Program-made: the position numbers and the translations under genes
In this document: positions 8,138 through 16,136 of the stretch, one piece after another
Layout: each line of letters opens with the position of its first letter
How positions within the stretch are numbered: the stretch's first letter is position 1
The notes under the pieces: generated by a model
What the model was told of the DNA's origin: nothing
The model's database searches: none
What the model saw: only the letters and a program-made list of their open reading frames with translations
From: an uncultured Mycoplasmatota bacterium
Lineage (GTDB): Bacteria > Bacillota_I > Bacilli_A > RF39 > UBA660
Assembly: GCA_947569245.1 (NCBI GenBank)
Contig: CANORV010000010.1
Coordinates: 1 to 34,725, forward strand
Direction: 5' to 3'
Length of the DNA: 34,725 nucleotides

Positions 8138-8221
8138 CACAAATAATTGTTGATAAAGTTAAATATACAAATATCACATACTAAAATAGATTGGTATATA
8201 GTCAATCAAAATAATTGTTAA

Positions 8222-9607
8222 TTATAAACTAAGTTGGTAAGGATTATCAATTGAACCATCACCAGAAGTAAATTTGACATTAGTATTTAAATGAACAACA
8301 GGAAAAATACTCATAGAAGAAGTTGAGGCTAAAGATTGTATTTCTCCAGTAGCTGAAACGATATGAACGCCATTGATATATAATGTAACTGGTACTATAT
8401 ATCCAGGATAACTATCCAATGTCCACTTATCATATAAAGATGAATATAAATAATTATTATCTTTGCAGTCACTACTAACATCACTACTATTCCAATTTTT
8501 GAATTTAGTTGCTAAGCAGACGTCTCTAGTAGTAGTAGTACCACCACTAGTAGCATATCCATAATCAGTAGTAGACATAAGTCCAATTTTACTTAAAATA
8601 CCATTAGCATCATTATTTGGCTTGTAAGTATTTTCTTGCATTTTGCTTCCTGGTTGCCATAAAGTATCAGAAATCATATCTTTATCACTATTTAAAGTAT
8701 CTAGATATGTACTATTTAATAATACCTTAATTGAAGAATTATTCCAATCGGTAATACTATCACTTTCAGCAAATTTTACAGCTTCACCATAAGGAGTTGC
8801 TTTTATTATTTTAAGTCTACTTTCACCAACATCATCTTCACTTGTTTTTACATTATTCATAACACCGATGATTCTCCATAACTCACCATTAAAATTAACA
8901 TAATTAGAAGGATTAGCTCCAATATATCTAATATTATGATCAACAGTTTCATCATCTACAAGACTATCATCACTAGGGGCAATTCTTTGAATATATGAAA
9001 CAGCAGTTTCACTAGTTGTGTTATTATTGTTAATATAGTTGGCAGTGATAGTTACTTTACCTTGCCAAGTTGCATTCATTACTTCATCTATGGCACTTGT
9101 ATCTTCATCTAACCATAGTCTTAAACTAAACTGCTTCTTTTCTTTATTACCTAGTGTTCCTTGATATAGTTTATAAGCACTAGTTGCATCAGTTATTACT
9201 TTTTCTTCATTTATATGTTTTGTAAGTAATTTATCTAAAAATAACTGATTGGTATTACTAATTAAATAGGCTTTAACATAATTATCAGCAAGAATCTTAT
9301 CACCAGTTGAAATTGTTTCTAGATTAATTACATAGTTGGTATCCGTTGTACAAGTATTTTCTATTGTAAATGTATAAGGCATTAGTTTTTTTCCATCTTC
9401 ATCACTTGTTGGGCTTACATCAATTAAATTAATTGCATCAGTTTCTTCAGTTAAAGTTAGTTTTAGACATCCAGTTGTTATGACATTAGTATCAGTTTGC
9501 TGTAATGTTATCTGCCACAAAGCATAACTTGTTCCAATTATTATAAATAAACCTAATACAATAAACAGCGGAATAATTACCTTTTGATTTTTATACCATT
9601 TTTTCAT
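8222..9607 (-). CDS. SipW-type-signal surface protein
   Basis: This 461-residue exported protein has one hydrophobic N-terminal segment (about 11-29) ending GTSYALWQ, a form typical of signal peptides processed by SipW-type peptidases, as in TasA and CalY biofilm proteins. A beta-rich first half (to about 200) resembles that class, with ENTCTTDTNYVINLE. The second half (about 215-461) begins IRYIGANPSNYVNFNGELWRIIG, a domain recurring in surface proteins of uncultured gut Bacilli, and is rich in Ser, Thr, Asn and Asp with paired cysteines near the C-terminus. AGGAGAG precedes the ATG, with a TATAAT-like -10 at 9634-9639 on the minus strand. It may be a matrix or adhesion protein; no enzymatic motif was seen. 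Confidence 0.7.
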   Translation of the reverse strand: MKKWYKNQKVIIPLFIVLGLFIIIGTSYALWQITLQQTDTNVITTGCLKLTLTEETDAINLIDVSPTSDEDGKKLMPYTFTIENTCTTDTNYVINLETISTGDKILADNYVKAYLISNTNQLFLDKLLTKHINEEKVITDATSAYKLYQGTLGNKEKKQFSLRLWLDEDTSAIDEVMNATWQGKVTITANYINNNNTTSETAVSYIQRIAPSDDSLVDDETVDHNIRYIGANPSNYVNFNGELWRIIGVMNNVKTSEDDVGESRLKIIKATPYGEAVKFAESDSITDWNNSSIKVLLNSTYLDTLNSDKDMISDTLWQPGSKMQENTYKPNNDANGILSKIGLMSTTDYGYATSGGTTTTRDVCLATKFKNWNSSDVSSDCKDNNYLYSSLYDKWTLDSYPGYIVPVTLYINGVHIVSATGEIQSLASTSSMSIFPVVHLNTNVKFTSGDGSIDNPYQLSL

Positions 9608-9742
9608 TTTATTATCTCTCCTATCATGTAAACATTATACATTATATAAAAATAAATGTATATAAAAATTTAAAGTAAATTTACTAAAACGTAAAACGAT
9701 TATTATTGTCTCTAATTTCTAACTAATACGTAGTTTTTATTT

Positions 9743-9767
9743 TTTTATCATAATATTTATGATAAAA
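9743..9767. repeat. 11-bp perfect inverted repeat upstream of cls
   Basis: TTTTATCATAA (9743-9753) and its exact reverse complement (9757-9767) flank a 3-base loop, ending 7 bases before the AGGTGAT ribosome binding site. It is either an operator or a hairpin at the mRNA 5' end. Confidence 0.55.
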
Positions 9768-9785
9768 TAAGTACAGGTGATATTC

Positions 9786-11327
9786 GTGAAAAAGCTGTTT
9801 AAAATTTTAACACACAGAATTGTTTTAGCAGGGTTACTTATGCTATTACAAGTCTTTCTTATATTCCAGTTATTAACTGTATTTAAAGATTATTCATATA
9901 TTGCTTATACAGTATGTACTTTTTTAAGTTTCTTTGTAGTATTATATATTATTAATAGAAATGATAACCCTGGTTATAAGATTGCCTGGATTATCACAAT
10001 TTTACTTTTTCCAATATTTGGTGGTTTATTTTATATATTTTATGGTGGAAATAAAATAAGTAATCGTACAAAGAAAAAAATGAAAAAAATTGAATACAAA
10101 TTACTTGCTAATCTAAAACAGGATGAAGATATTCTAAAGGAGATAGAAAAGGATAATCCAAGTGCTTATAATCAAATGAATTATATTTATCAAAATGCTA
10201 TATCACCAGTATATAAAAATACAGATACGAAATATTTTAAAGTTGGTGAAGATTATTATAAAGCACTAATTGAGGAGCTAAATAATGCTAAATATTATAT
10301 TTTTCTAGAGTATTTTATTATAAAAAAGGGTAAGATGTGGGATAACGTTCTTGAAATTTTAAAAAAGAAAGTTAAAGAAGGTGTTGATGTACGTTTAATT
10401 TATGATGATTTAGGCTGCATAAATTCTTTACCACAAAATTATTATCAAGAGCTTAATAAATATGGTATTAAAGCAATTGCTTTTAATCAGTTCAAAGCAT
10501 TATTGACCCTTACTACTAGAATGAATAATCGAGATCACAGAAAAATTGCCGTAATTGATGGTCACACAGCTTTTACTGGTGGGATTAATCTTGCTGATGA
10601 ATATATAAATGAAACTCATAGATTTGGTTATTGGAAAGATAATGGCATTATGTTAAAAGGTGATGCTGTTTGGTCATTTACAGTAATGTTTTTATCGATT
10701 TGGGATTTTGCCAAAGGTGAAAGGGCTAATTATGATAAGTATTTACCAAATATTCACAATAAGGAAAAAATAACAGGAAGTGGCTATGTCCAACCATATG
10801 TCGACAGTCCTTTAGATAATGAAACTGTTGGGGAGATTGTCTATATGAATTTAATTAACAAAGCCAATAGATATATTTATATAACAACTCCATATTTGAT
10901 TTTGGATAATGAAATGGTTACAGCTTTATCAATTGCTGCTAAAAATGGACTAGACGTAAAAATTATTACACCAGGAATACCTGATAAAAAAACTATAAAT
11001 GAGGTAACTAAGGCTTATTATGATGTCTTAATTGAAAGTGGTGTCAAGATATATGAATATACTAAAGGATTTATTCATGCTAAGACTTTTATCGTTGATG
11101 ATTTATATGCAACAGTTGGAACAATTAATTTAGATTATAGGAGTTTATATTTAAATTTTGAATGTGGAGTACTTTTATATAAATCAGCAACAATTGAAGA
11201 TATTAAAGAAGACTATCATGAAATACTAAAATATTCGAAAAAAGTTAAATTTCAAGAGAATAAAATACATGGTTGGTTTAATCATATAAAAAGAGGAGTT
11301 TTAAAAATATTAGCACCATTAATGTAG
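9786..11327 (+). CDS. cls: Cardiolipin synthase (phospholipase D superfamily)
   Basis: A 513-residue membrane enzyme that condenses two phosphatidylglycerol molecules into cardiolipin. It has two or three N-terminal membrane segments (about 9-75) with the usual PGYKIAWI and FYIFYGG region, and two HKD motifs: HRKIAVIDG with FTGGINLADEY near residue 250, and HAKTFIVDD with GTINLDYRS near 430. Length matches bacterial ClsA (about 480-510). The start is the GTG at 9786, placed after AGGTGAT; an upstream GTG at 9777 is part of that site. It is transcribed alone and followed by a terminator. Confidence 0.93.
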   Translation: MKKLFKILTHRIVLAGLLMLLQVFLIFQLLTVFKDYSYIAYTVCTFLSFFVVLYIINRNDNPGYKIAWIITILLFPIFGGLFYIFYGGNKISNRTKKKMKKIEYKLLANLKQDEDILKEIEKDNPSAYNQMNYIYQNAISPVYKNTDTKYFKVGEDYYKALIEELNNAKYYIFLEYFIIKKGKMWDNVLEILKKKVKEGVDVRLIYDDLGCINSLPQNYYQELNKYGIKAIAFNQFKALLTLTTRMNNRDHRKIAVIDGHTAFTGGINLADEYINETHRFGYWKDNGIMLKGDAVWSFTVMFLSIWDFAKGERANYDKYLPNIHNKEKITGSGYVQPYVDSPLDNETVGEIVYMNLINKANRYIYITTPYLILDNEMVTALSIAAKNGLDVKIITPGIPDKKTINEVTKAYYDVLIESGVKIYEYTKGFIHAKTFIVDDLYATVGTINLDYRSLYLNFECGVLLYKSATIEDIKEDYHEILKYSKKVKFQENKIHGWFNHIKRGVLKILAPLM

Positions 11328-11350
11328 TAAAGAAACATTTTTTAGTATGA

Positions 11351-11387
11351 AAAAAAGAAATTATTTAAAAATAGTAATTTCTTTTTT
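11351..11387. terminator. intrinsic terminator between convergent cls and spoIID-like genes
   Basis: AAAAAAGAAATTA (11351-11363) pairs exactly with TAATTTCTTTTTT (11375-11387). A- and T-runs on both sides make it plausible in both directions. Confidence 0.8.
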
Positions 11388-11418
11388 AGTTATCAACAAC
11401 TTATGTGGATAATTAAAA

Positions 11419-12801
11419 TTAAAGTGTTGAAATACTTATATTTTGATAGTAATGATTTAAAATCTGTTGATAATTATAACCATCATTTGCCATTTGGTTA
11501 GCACCATATTGACTCATTCCAACACCGTGTCCAAAACCTCTTGTTGTAATTACAATTTTTTCATCCATATAAGTAATATCAAAGTCACTACTTCTAAGTC
11601 CAAAGATATTTCTAAATTCAACTCCAGTATAGATATTATCATTAATTGAAACTTTATCTACTCGACCACTTTCATTTTTTGAAAGTATCTTAATATCTAG
11701 TTGTGAAATATCAAGTCCAAATAGTTTAAGTAGTTTAGTGTTGTCAAACTCGACAGTTCGAAGATAGGAGCTTACGTATTTATCATATGAGCTATCAACA
11801 GAAATTAAATATGGTATACTGTTTCCCCATACATATTTTGCATCTTCTGTTTTTCCGTTACTAGTAGAATGATAGACAGCATCTATTAATTCTCCATTAT
11901 ATAAACAAACTTCCTTTTCTGTTTCGATAACAGCAGTTTTTATTTTATTATAGTAAATATTAAAACTACTCCCCCACATTTTTTTTAACTGATTATTGTC
12001 TTTATAAGCCTGAGTAGAAACAGTATCAGTAACAGTCAAATTGTTTTTTATTCGTTTCATAACATAGGTTCTTGCTAATATAGCTTGAGCTTTTAAGGCT
12101 TCTATGTTAAAAGATGCTGGCATTTCTGCTGCAACAACACCAATCAAATAGTCTGTCATTTTGATATTAATAACTTCTCCAGTACTTCTTTTTACTATAA
12201 CTTGCATTTCATTACTTGTATTATTTATATCTTCATATGGCAAGTTATCATTAGTATTTACATCTGTATTTGTTATATTATTAGTAGATTGTGATGGTTT
12301 AAAAGTATTTATATTATTAATTGGCTTATTGCTTGAAGTGTTTGAATTACTATTATTAGTTGTTTGATTGTTATTAGTACTATTGGTTGAACCTTGTATA
12401 TTGTTTGTACTATTATTACTAGATGGCTCTTTTATATTGACTGTATTATTATTAATATTATTATTATTTGTAGAAATATTATCCATATTGTTATTAGAAC
12501 TATTGATTTCAATTGCTTTGTTACTCATAACTTCTAAAATACTTGGAACATATATTTGTTTGTCTATATCTATTTTATTTTTATAAAAATTATTTGTAAG
12601 TAAAAAAGGAACAATAACACCAGTTCCTAGTACTAAAAAGATTCTTTTTCCATGAAAATTGATATTATTATTTTTTATAAATCTTTGTATAGAGTAATCT
12701 TTAAAATGGTTTAACCATGGCAATGAAAATTCAGTGTAATCAACATATAAAAATAGTATTTCTTCATTTTCAAGTGTTTCTATCTTATAACTTGTAATCA
12801 T
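11419..12801 (-). CDS. SpoIID/LytB-domain protein, copy B, with a long Asn/Ser/Thr linker
   Basis: A 460-residue paralogue of the product of 3777-4898. The two share an N-terminal segment (here ENEEILFLYVDYTEFS) and the C-terminal SpoIID domain (about 215-455): MTDYLIGVVAAEMPASFNIEALKAQA, YHSTSNGKTED and GFGHGVGMSQYGANQMA. Residues 54-70 (FLVLGTGVIVPFLL) are hydrophobic and may form a membrane segment. Residues 100-186 are a low-complexity linker, mostly Asn, Ser and Thr, absent from the paralogue, suggesting it spans a cell-envelope layer. The start at 12801 is chosen for GGTGAT just upstream; a longer frame to 12849 lacks a ribosome binding site. Confidence 0.83.
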   Translation of the reverse strand: MITSYKIETLENEEILFLYVDYTEFSLPWLNHFKDYSIQRFIKNNNINFHGKRIFLVLGTGVIVPFLLTNNFYKNKIDIDKQIYVPSILEVMSNKAIEINSSNNNMDNISTNNNNINNNTVNIKEPSSNNSTNNIQGSTNSTNNNQTTNNSNSNTSSNKPINNINTFKPSQSTNNITNTDVNTNDNLPYEDINNTSNEMQVIVKRSTGEVINIKMTDYLIGVVAAEMPASFNIEALKAQAILARTYVMKRIKNNLTVTDTVSTQAYKDNNQLKKMWGSSFNIYYNKIKTAVIETEKEVCLYNGELIDAVYHSTSNGKTEDAKYVWGNSIPYLISVDSSYDKYVSSYLRTVEFDNTKLLKLFGLDISQLDIKILSKNESGRVDKVSINDNIYTGVEFRNIFGLRSSDFDITYMDEKIVITTRGFGHGVGMSQYGANQMANDGYNYQQILNHYYQNISISTL

Positions 12802-12920
12802 ATTATCACCATTAAATATTGTGAACAAATATTTATAATTTATCATCAATATAAAAAATATATGAGTTTCTTTACTTCAAAAAATTATTCTTTATATTTT
12901 AAATGACTGGAAAAAGAATA

Positions 12921-13017
12921 TGGTATAATAAAAATAAGCAAATCTTATCAAAAAAATAAATTTGCAACTAATATTTTACAAAAAGTAACTAAAAAATGGT
13001 GGTGTGCAACCAATATT
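12921..13017 (+). promoter_or_regulatory. Promoter and two direct repeats upstream of the membrane XRE regulator
   Basis: An extended -10 (TGG then TATAAT, 12921-12929) is followed by two near-identical copies, TGCAACTAATATT at 12963-12975 and TGCAACCAATATT at 13005-13017, 42 bp apart. Both lie in the leader, between promoter and start codon, suggesting binding sites for autoregulation or leader RNA elements. Confidence 0.5.
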
Positions 13018-13048
13018 ATCGATAAAATCTATATTGTGAGGTGGTAAT

Positions 13049-14620
13049 ATGAAGTTTAAAGATAAGCTTCAAAAGTTAAGAAAAAAGTCTGAGCTCTCAC
13101 AAGAGCAATTAGCAGATAAATTAAATGTTTCAAGACAGGCAGTATCTAAGTGGGAGTCAGGTGCAGCATATCCAGAAATGGACAAAATAATAGCAATTTC
13201 CAAAATATTTAATTGTGGAATTGAATATTTAACTAATGAAAATATGACAGAAACTGATTTCTTAGAAAAAGGAAATAAATCAAATATTAATATTTATATA
13301 AGTAATTTTTTAGATTTTATTACAAAAACAACAAATATGTTTTTTAGTATGAAATTAAAGAGCTTGTTAAAGTGTATTTTAGAACTAAGTATACTTGCAG
13401 TAATAATAATAGTTCTATGTATGATAGTTACAACTAGTATAACTTCTATTGTTGAATCATTGCTTTTCTTTTTACCATTACATATAGTTGAGATAATTTC
13501 TAATATGACAATAGCAATCATTTCTCTAATTGTTGGAGCAATTGGAATAGTTGTATTTATCCATATATTTAAAATTAGATATTTAGATTATTATGATGAA
13601 GCTATTAGTAATATGGAAAAGCAGGACAATTTTAATGAAGTTGATAATAATGAGTTAGAAAAACATAATAGTAAACCAAAAAACGTTTTTATAGATGAAA
13701 AAGATGAAAACAATTTTAAATCAGGCAAAAATAATAATCGATTTGAAGTAAATAGAAAAAAACAGGAATATGTTAAATATAGAGAACCAAAAATAATCAT
13801 AAGAGACCCAGAAGATAAATCATTTAAATTTCTATATGGTATTTTAAAATGTGCTTTAGTATTTGTTAAGTTTATGATTGCATGTTTTTCAATCGTTTTT
13901 GTAATTTCACTTTTTTGTCTTATAACATTTTTGGTTGTGTTGGTTATACTTCTATTTGATAAAGTGATTTTAATAGGTGTATTGACGATTGTAATTGGAT
14001 TAACTATTTTAAATTATGAGTTTTTATATATTACATATAAATTTATAGTAAGTCAAAAGCAAAATGTAAAAAGAATCTTTATAGTATTAACTTTATCAGT
14101 GATTACAGTGGGAATTGGTACAGGAATAGCAGTTATGGAATTAAGAAATTATACGTATACAGAAAATGTTGAGGATATTATTAATTTAGAGGAGAAAGAA
14201 TTTGAATATAGCATAGGAAAGGATTTTTACTTTGAGTTACATGATAGAGATGTTACATATATCGTTGATGATAATATTAAAAGTAATACAATTAGAATAA
14301 AGATTAAAAATGATAAAAGATTTAATAGCTATGATTTGATTATGTTTGAAAATAGGTTAGAGATTTATCAAAGTGAAACAACTGTTAATTTAAAAAAAAT
14401 ATATAAAATATTAACTACTGATATAAGTAACCATATTATAAGAGATTATAATGGTTTAATGGATATAGACTTTTATGTTTATGGTAATACAGATGATATT
14501 GCTAATTTAAAAAAAGTAATGGATAAAAAATATTACAATAGCCCTATAATAAGAAATGACATTAAGAATATGGAAATAGTACATTATTATTATAATAAGC
14601 CAGAAGTTACAAATAAGTAG
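13049..14620 (+). CDS. Membrane-bound XRE-family transcriptional regulator
   Basis: This 523-residue protein starts with a Cro/C1-type helix-turn-helix (about 5-60: LRKKSELSQEQLADKLNVS then RQAVSKWESG). Several hydrophobic segments follow: about 105-135, 148-173, three crowded between 265 and 335, and one near 350-370. The middle (about 190-255) is charged and cytoplasmic-looking; the last 150 residues are probably outside. Bacillota use similar regulators to sense envelope events. AGGTGG precedes the ATG. No kinase or protease partner is adjacent. Regulation by its own HTH at the direct repeats upstream is possible. Confidence 0.8.
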   Translation: MKFKDKLQKLRKKSELSQEQLADKLNVSRQAVSKWESGAAYPEMDKIIAISKIFNCGIEYLTNENMTETDFLEKGNKSNINIYISNFLDFITKTTNMFFSMKLKSLLKCILELSILAVIIIVLCMIVTTSITSIVESLLFFLPLHIVEIISNMTIAIISLIVGAIGIVVFIHIFKIRYLDYYDEAISNMEKQDNFNEVDNNELEKHNSKPKNVFIDEKDENNFKSGKNNNRFEVNRKKQEYVKYREPKIIIRDPEDKSFKFLYGILKCALVFVKFMIACFSIVFVISLFCLITFLVVLVILLFDKVILIGVLTIVIGLTILNYEFLYITYKFIVSQKQNVKRIFIVLTLSVITVGIGTGIAVMELRNYTYTENVEDIINLEEKEFEYSIGKDFYFELHDRDVTYIVDDNIKSNTIRIKIKNDKRFNSYDLIMFENRLEIYQSETTVNLKKIYKILTTDISNHIIRDYNGLMDIDFYVYGNTDDIANLKKVMDKKYYNSPIIRNDIKNMEIVHYYYNKPEVTNK

Positions 14621-14630
14621 CTTCTTTTTT
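14603..14630 (+). terminator. terminator overlapping the end of the XRE gene
   Basis: GAAGTTAC (14603-14610) pairs, with one wobble, to GTAGCTTC (14617-14624), followed by six T. It includes the TAG stop codon at 14618-14620. Confidence 0.7.
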
Positions 14631-14693
14631 ATAAAAATTAATAAGTGACAAAAAAACACCAAAGACATATTTTACTATAGAGAGGTGAAAAGA

Positions 14694-14747
14694 ATGGATA
14701 ATAATGATACTCGTGCTGTGAAAGGTATAGTAATAGATGCAGGACAC
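14694..14747 (+). pseudogene. 5' fragment of an amidase gene, cut by a mobile element
   Basis: A good AGAGGTG site precedes an ATG at 14694 that opens an Amidase_3 domain: 18 codons ending KGIVIDAGH. The family then requires GGEDPGA, which is found 10.5 kb away at 25266. After 14746 the frame runs into element DNA and stops at 14778-14780. The cut falls inside the codon of the first zinc-binding His. No signal peptide precedes the domain, so the intact enzyme was probably cytoplasmic or phage-like. Confidence 0.88.
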
Positions 14748-14767
14748 CCGAGTTATGTATTCCCCAA
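14732..14767 (+). other. attL junction of the mobilizable element
   Basis: Amidase sequence to GCAGGA, then core CA (14745-14746), then element sequence with the TTCCCCAA half-site motif at 14760-14767. The inferred empty site reads GCAGGA-CA-TGGGGGAG. Confidence 0.8.
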
Positions 14768-14802
14768 TGTAGAGGTATAACGAATAAGAATCTATAAATA
14801 GT

Positions 14803-14829
14803 AAGGTACTTCGTAGGAAAGTATCTTTT
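14803..14829 (+). terminator. terminator at the left end of the element
   Basis: AAGGTACTT (14803-14811) pairs, with one wobble, to AAGTATCTT (14819-14827), then further T. It would stop transcription entering from the amidase promoter before it reaches the ABC-3C operon. Confidence 0.65.
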
Positions 14830-14890
14830 ATTATATACAAAATTAATCATTAATGTTATGAGATTAATATTATTTTTGAAGATTTTATAG

Positions 14891-14896
14891 TATAAT
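14891..14896 (+). promoter_or_regulatory. -10 element of the ABC-3C operon
   Basis: TATAAT at 14891-14896, followed by AAGGCGAG and the ATG at 14925. No convincing -35 was seen. Confidence 0.5.
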
Positions 14897-14924
14897 ATAC
14901 TTGCAAGTATTTTTAAGGCGAGTG

Positions 14925-15887
14925 ATGGTAGTGTATAGTAAAAGGATAATGATATCAAATATAATAAATGCAATTATTTCTACTACTGAAATGAAATTCC
15001 AACAAACTTTTGTTAGTTTTTTAGAGGTAGTTTGTAAGTATAATGGCTTAAAATTTGAAAAAGTTCAACCAGCAAATGGGGATTCCAAAAATGATGGTTG
15101 GATACCAGAAAAAAATATTTATTTTGGAATGTATTCTCCAAATGATCCTAACATATCTCAAATTAAATCAATTAATAAAAAATTATATGATGATTTAGGC
15201 GGTTTATGTGAACATGTATATGTAAAAGGAGAATGGGGAAAAGAAATAAATAAGTTTTATTTAATTGTTAATACACATGATAAAGATTTTCCGGCGGACC
15301 CAGACCGTATGATAGACCAAACTATTAAAGAGATAAAAGAAAAATATAAAAAAGAATTTGTAGTAGAAGTTATAATTGCTAAAGACATTAAACATTTTTT
15401 ATTGGATTCAGATATAGAATTAATCGAAAAAATATCAAACTATTTAGATGTTTATAATATTGAACAAGAATTTTCTATTCCAGAAGTAGTAAATTTTATT
15501 GATGAATATATGAAATATTTAGCAACAAAAAAAATTGAAATTCCAAGTACAGATTATTCTAGAATAAAAGTTGAAGATAAAATAAAATTGAATAATCTAG
15601 ATGAAAGACATGATAAAATTTTAAATCTAATCGATGCTTCTGATAAAATAGATAAATATTTAGAATTTGTTAATTCTGAAGGAATTGACATGTCTAATTA
15701 TGAAAACTTAAAAAATTTTATAATACAAAAGTATACTCATTTAACTATCAATTATTCAGGAAATGAATTATATGATAAGTTGCTTGATGAATTGATTTAT
15801 GATTCTATGATGGATAGTCGTGCTGTAATTTTAGAAGCAATAGTAGTTAATATTTTTATAAAATGTGATATTTTTCAAAAGGAGTGA
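14925..15887 (+). CDS. ABC-3C system effector, nuclease-like N-terminal domain
   Basis: This 320-residue protein heads a three-gene set whose other members fit the ABC-three-component (ABC-3C) systems predicted as biological-conflict modules. Residues about 22-72 (FQQTFVSFLEVV, then ANGDSKNDGW at 50-59 and IYFGMYSP) match the restriction-endonuclease-like N-terminal pattern of ABC-3C effectors, whose likely target is nucleic acid. The rest is a helical region that would bind the other components. The start at 14925 follows AAGG by 6 bases and lies just downstream of the -10; an upstream TTG at 14901 would coincide with the transcription start. The gene is separated from the next by 6 bases. 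Effector chemistry is not proven; the GD-x-KNDG signature is seen, a complete PD-(D/E)xK site is not. Confidence 0.72.
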   Translation: MVVYSKRIMISNIINAIISTTEMKFQQTFVSFLEVVCKYNGLKFEKVQPANGDSKNDGWIPEKNIYFGMYSPNDPNISQIKSINKKLYDDLGGLCEHVYVKGEWGKEINKFYLIVNTHDKDFPADPDRMIDQTIKEIKEKYKKEFVVEVIIAKDIKHFLLDSDIELIEKISNYLDVYNIEQEFSIPEVVNFIDEYMKYLATKKIEIPSTDYSRIKVEDKIKLNNLDERHDKILNLIDASDKIDKYLEFVNSEGIDMSNYENLKNFIIQKYTHLTINYSGNELYDKLLDELIYDSMMDSRAVILEAIVVNIFIKCDIFQKE

Positions 15888-15893
15888 TAGTTA

Positions 15894-16136
15894 ATGATTT
15901 TACCTAATAAATATATAGAGCCTTCTCAAAGTTTGTTTTATCTAGGCGCTATTACACTTAATATAATTGAAAGAAAAAGAATAAGTTTAGTTGATTTATG
16001 GATTGGTTTTAAAAAGAATACTAAAGAAAAAATTTCTTACACCAGATTTTTACAAACTTTAGTATATTTATATGGCACTGGAATTATTTCCTATACAAAA
16101 GAAGGTGAAATATATAATGAAAATATTAAAAATTGA
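15894..16136 (+). CDS. ABC-3C middle component (MC6-like)
   Basis: An 80-residue protein with the opening MILPNKYIEPSQSLFYLGA and a winged-helix-like remainder (VDLWIGFKKN, then FLQTLVYLYGTGIISYTKEGEIY). This pattern matches the small middle component that links effector and ATPase in ABC-3C systems; the MC6 subtype is my best match from memory. AGGAGTGA lies 8 bases upstream. Its last 20 bases overlap the start of the ATPase gene, as expected for subunits made in fixed ratio. Confidence 0.72.
   Translation: MILPNKYIEPSQSLFYLGAITLNIIERKRISLVDLWIGFKKNTKEKISYTRFLQTLVYLYGTGIISYTKEGEIYNENIKN

Noticed and set aside
12244-12501. ATT/GTT-rich repetitive stretch considered as a DNA repeat or CRISPR-like array
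   Set aside because: It is the coding sequence of the Asn/Ser/Thr linker in the SpoIID-like protein and has no regular spacer structure.
14694-14780. Short complete ORF of 28 codons considered as a real small protein
   Set aside because: Its first 18 codons are the amidase start and the rest is element DNA, so it is a fusion made by insertion.
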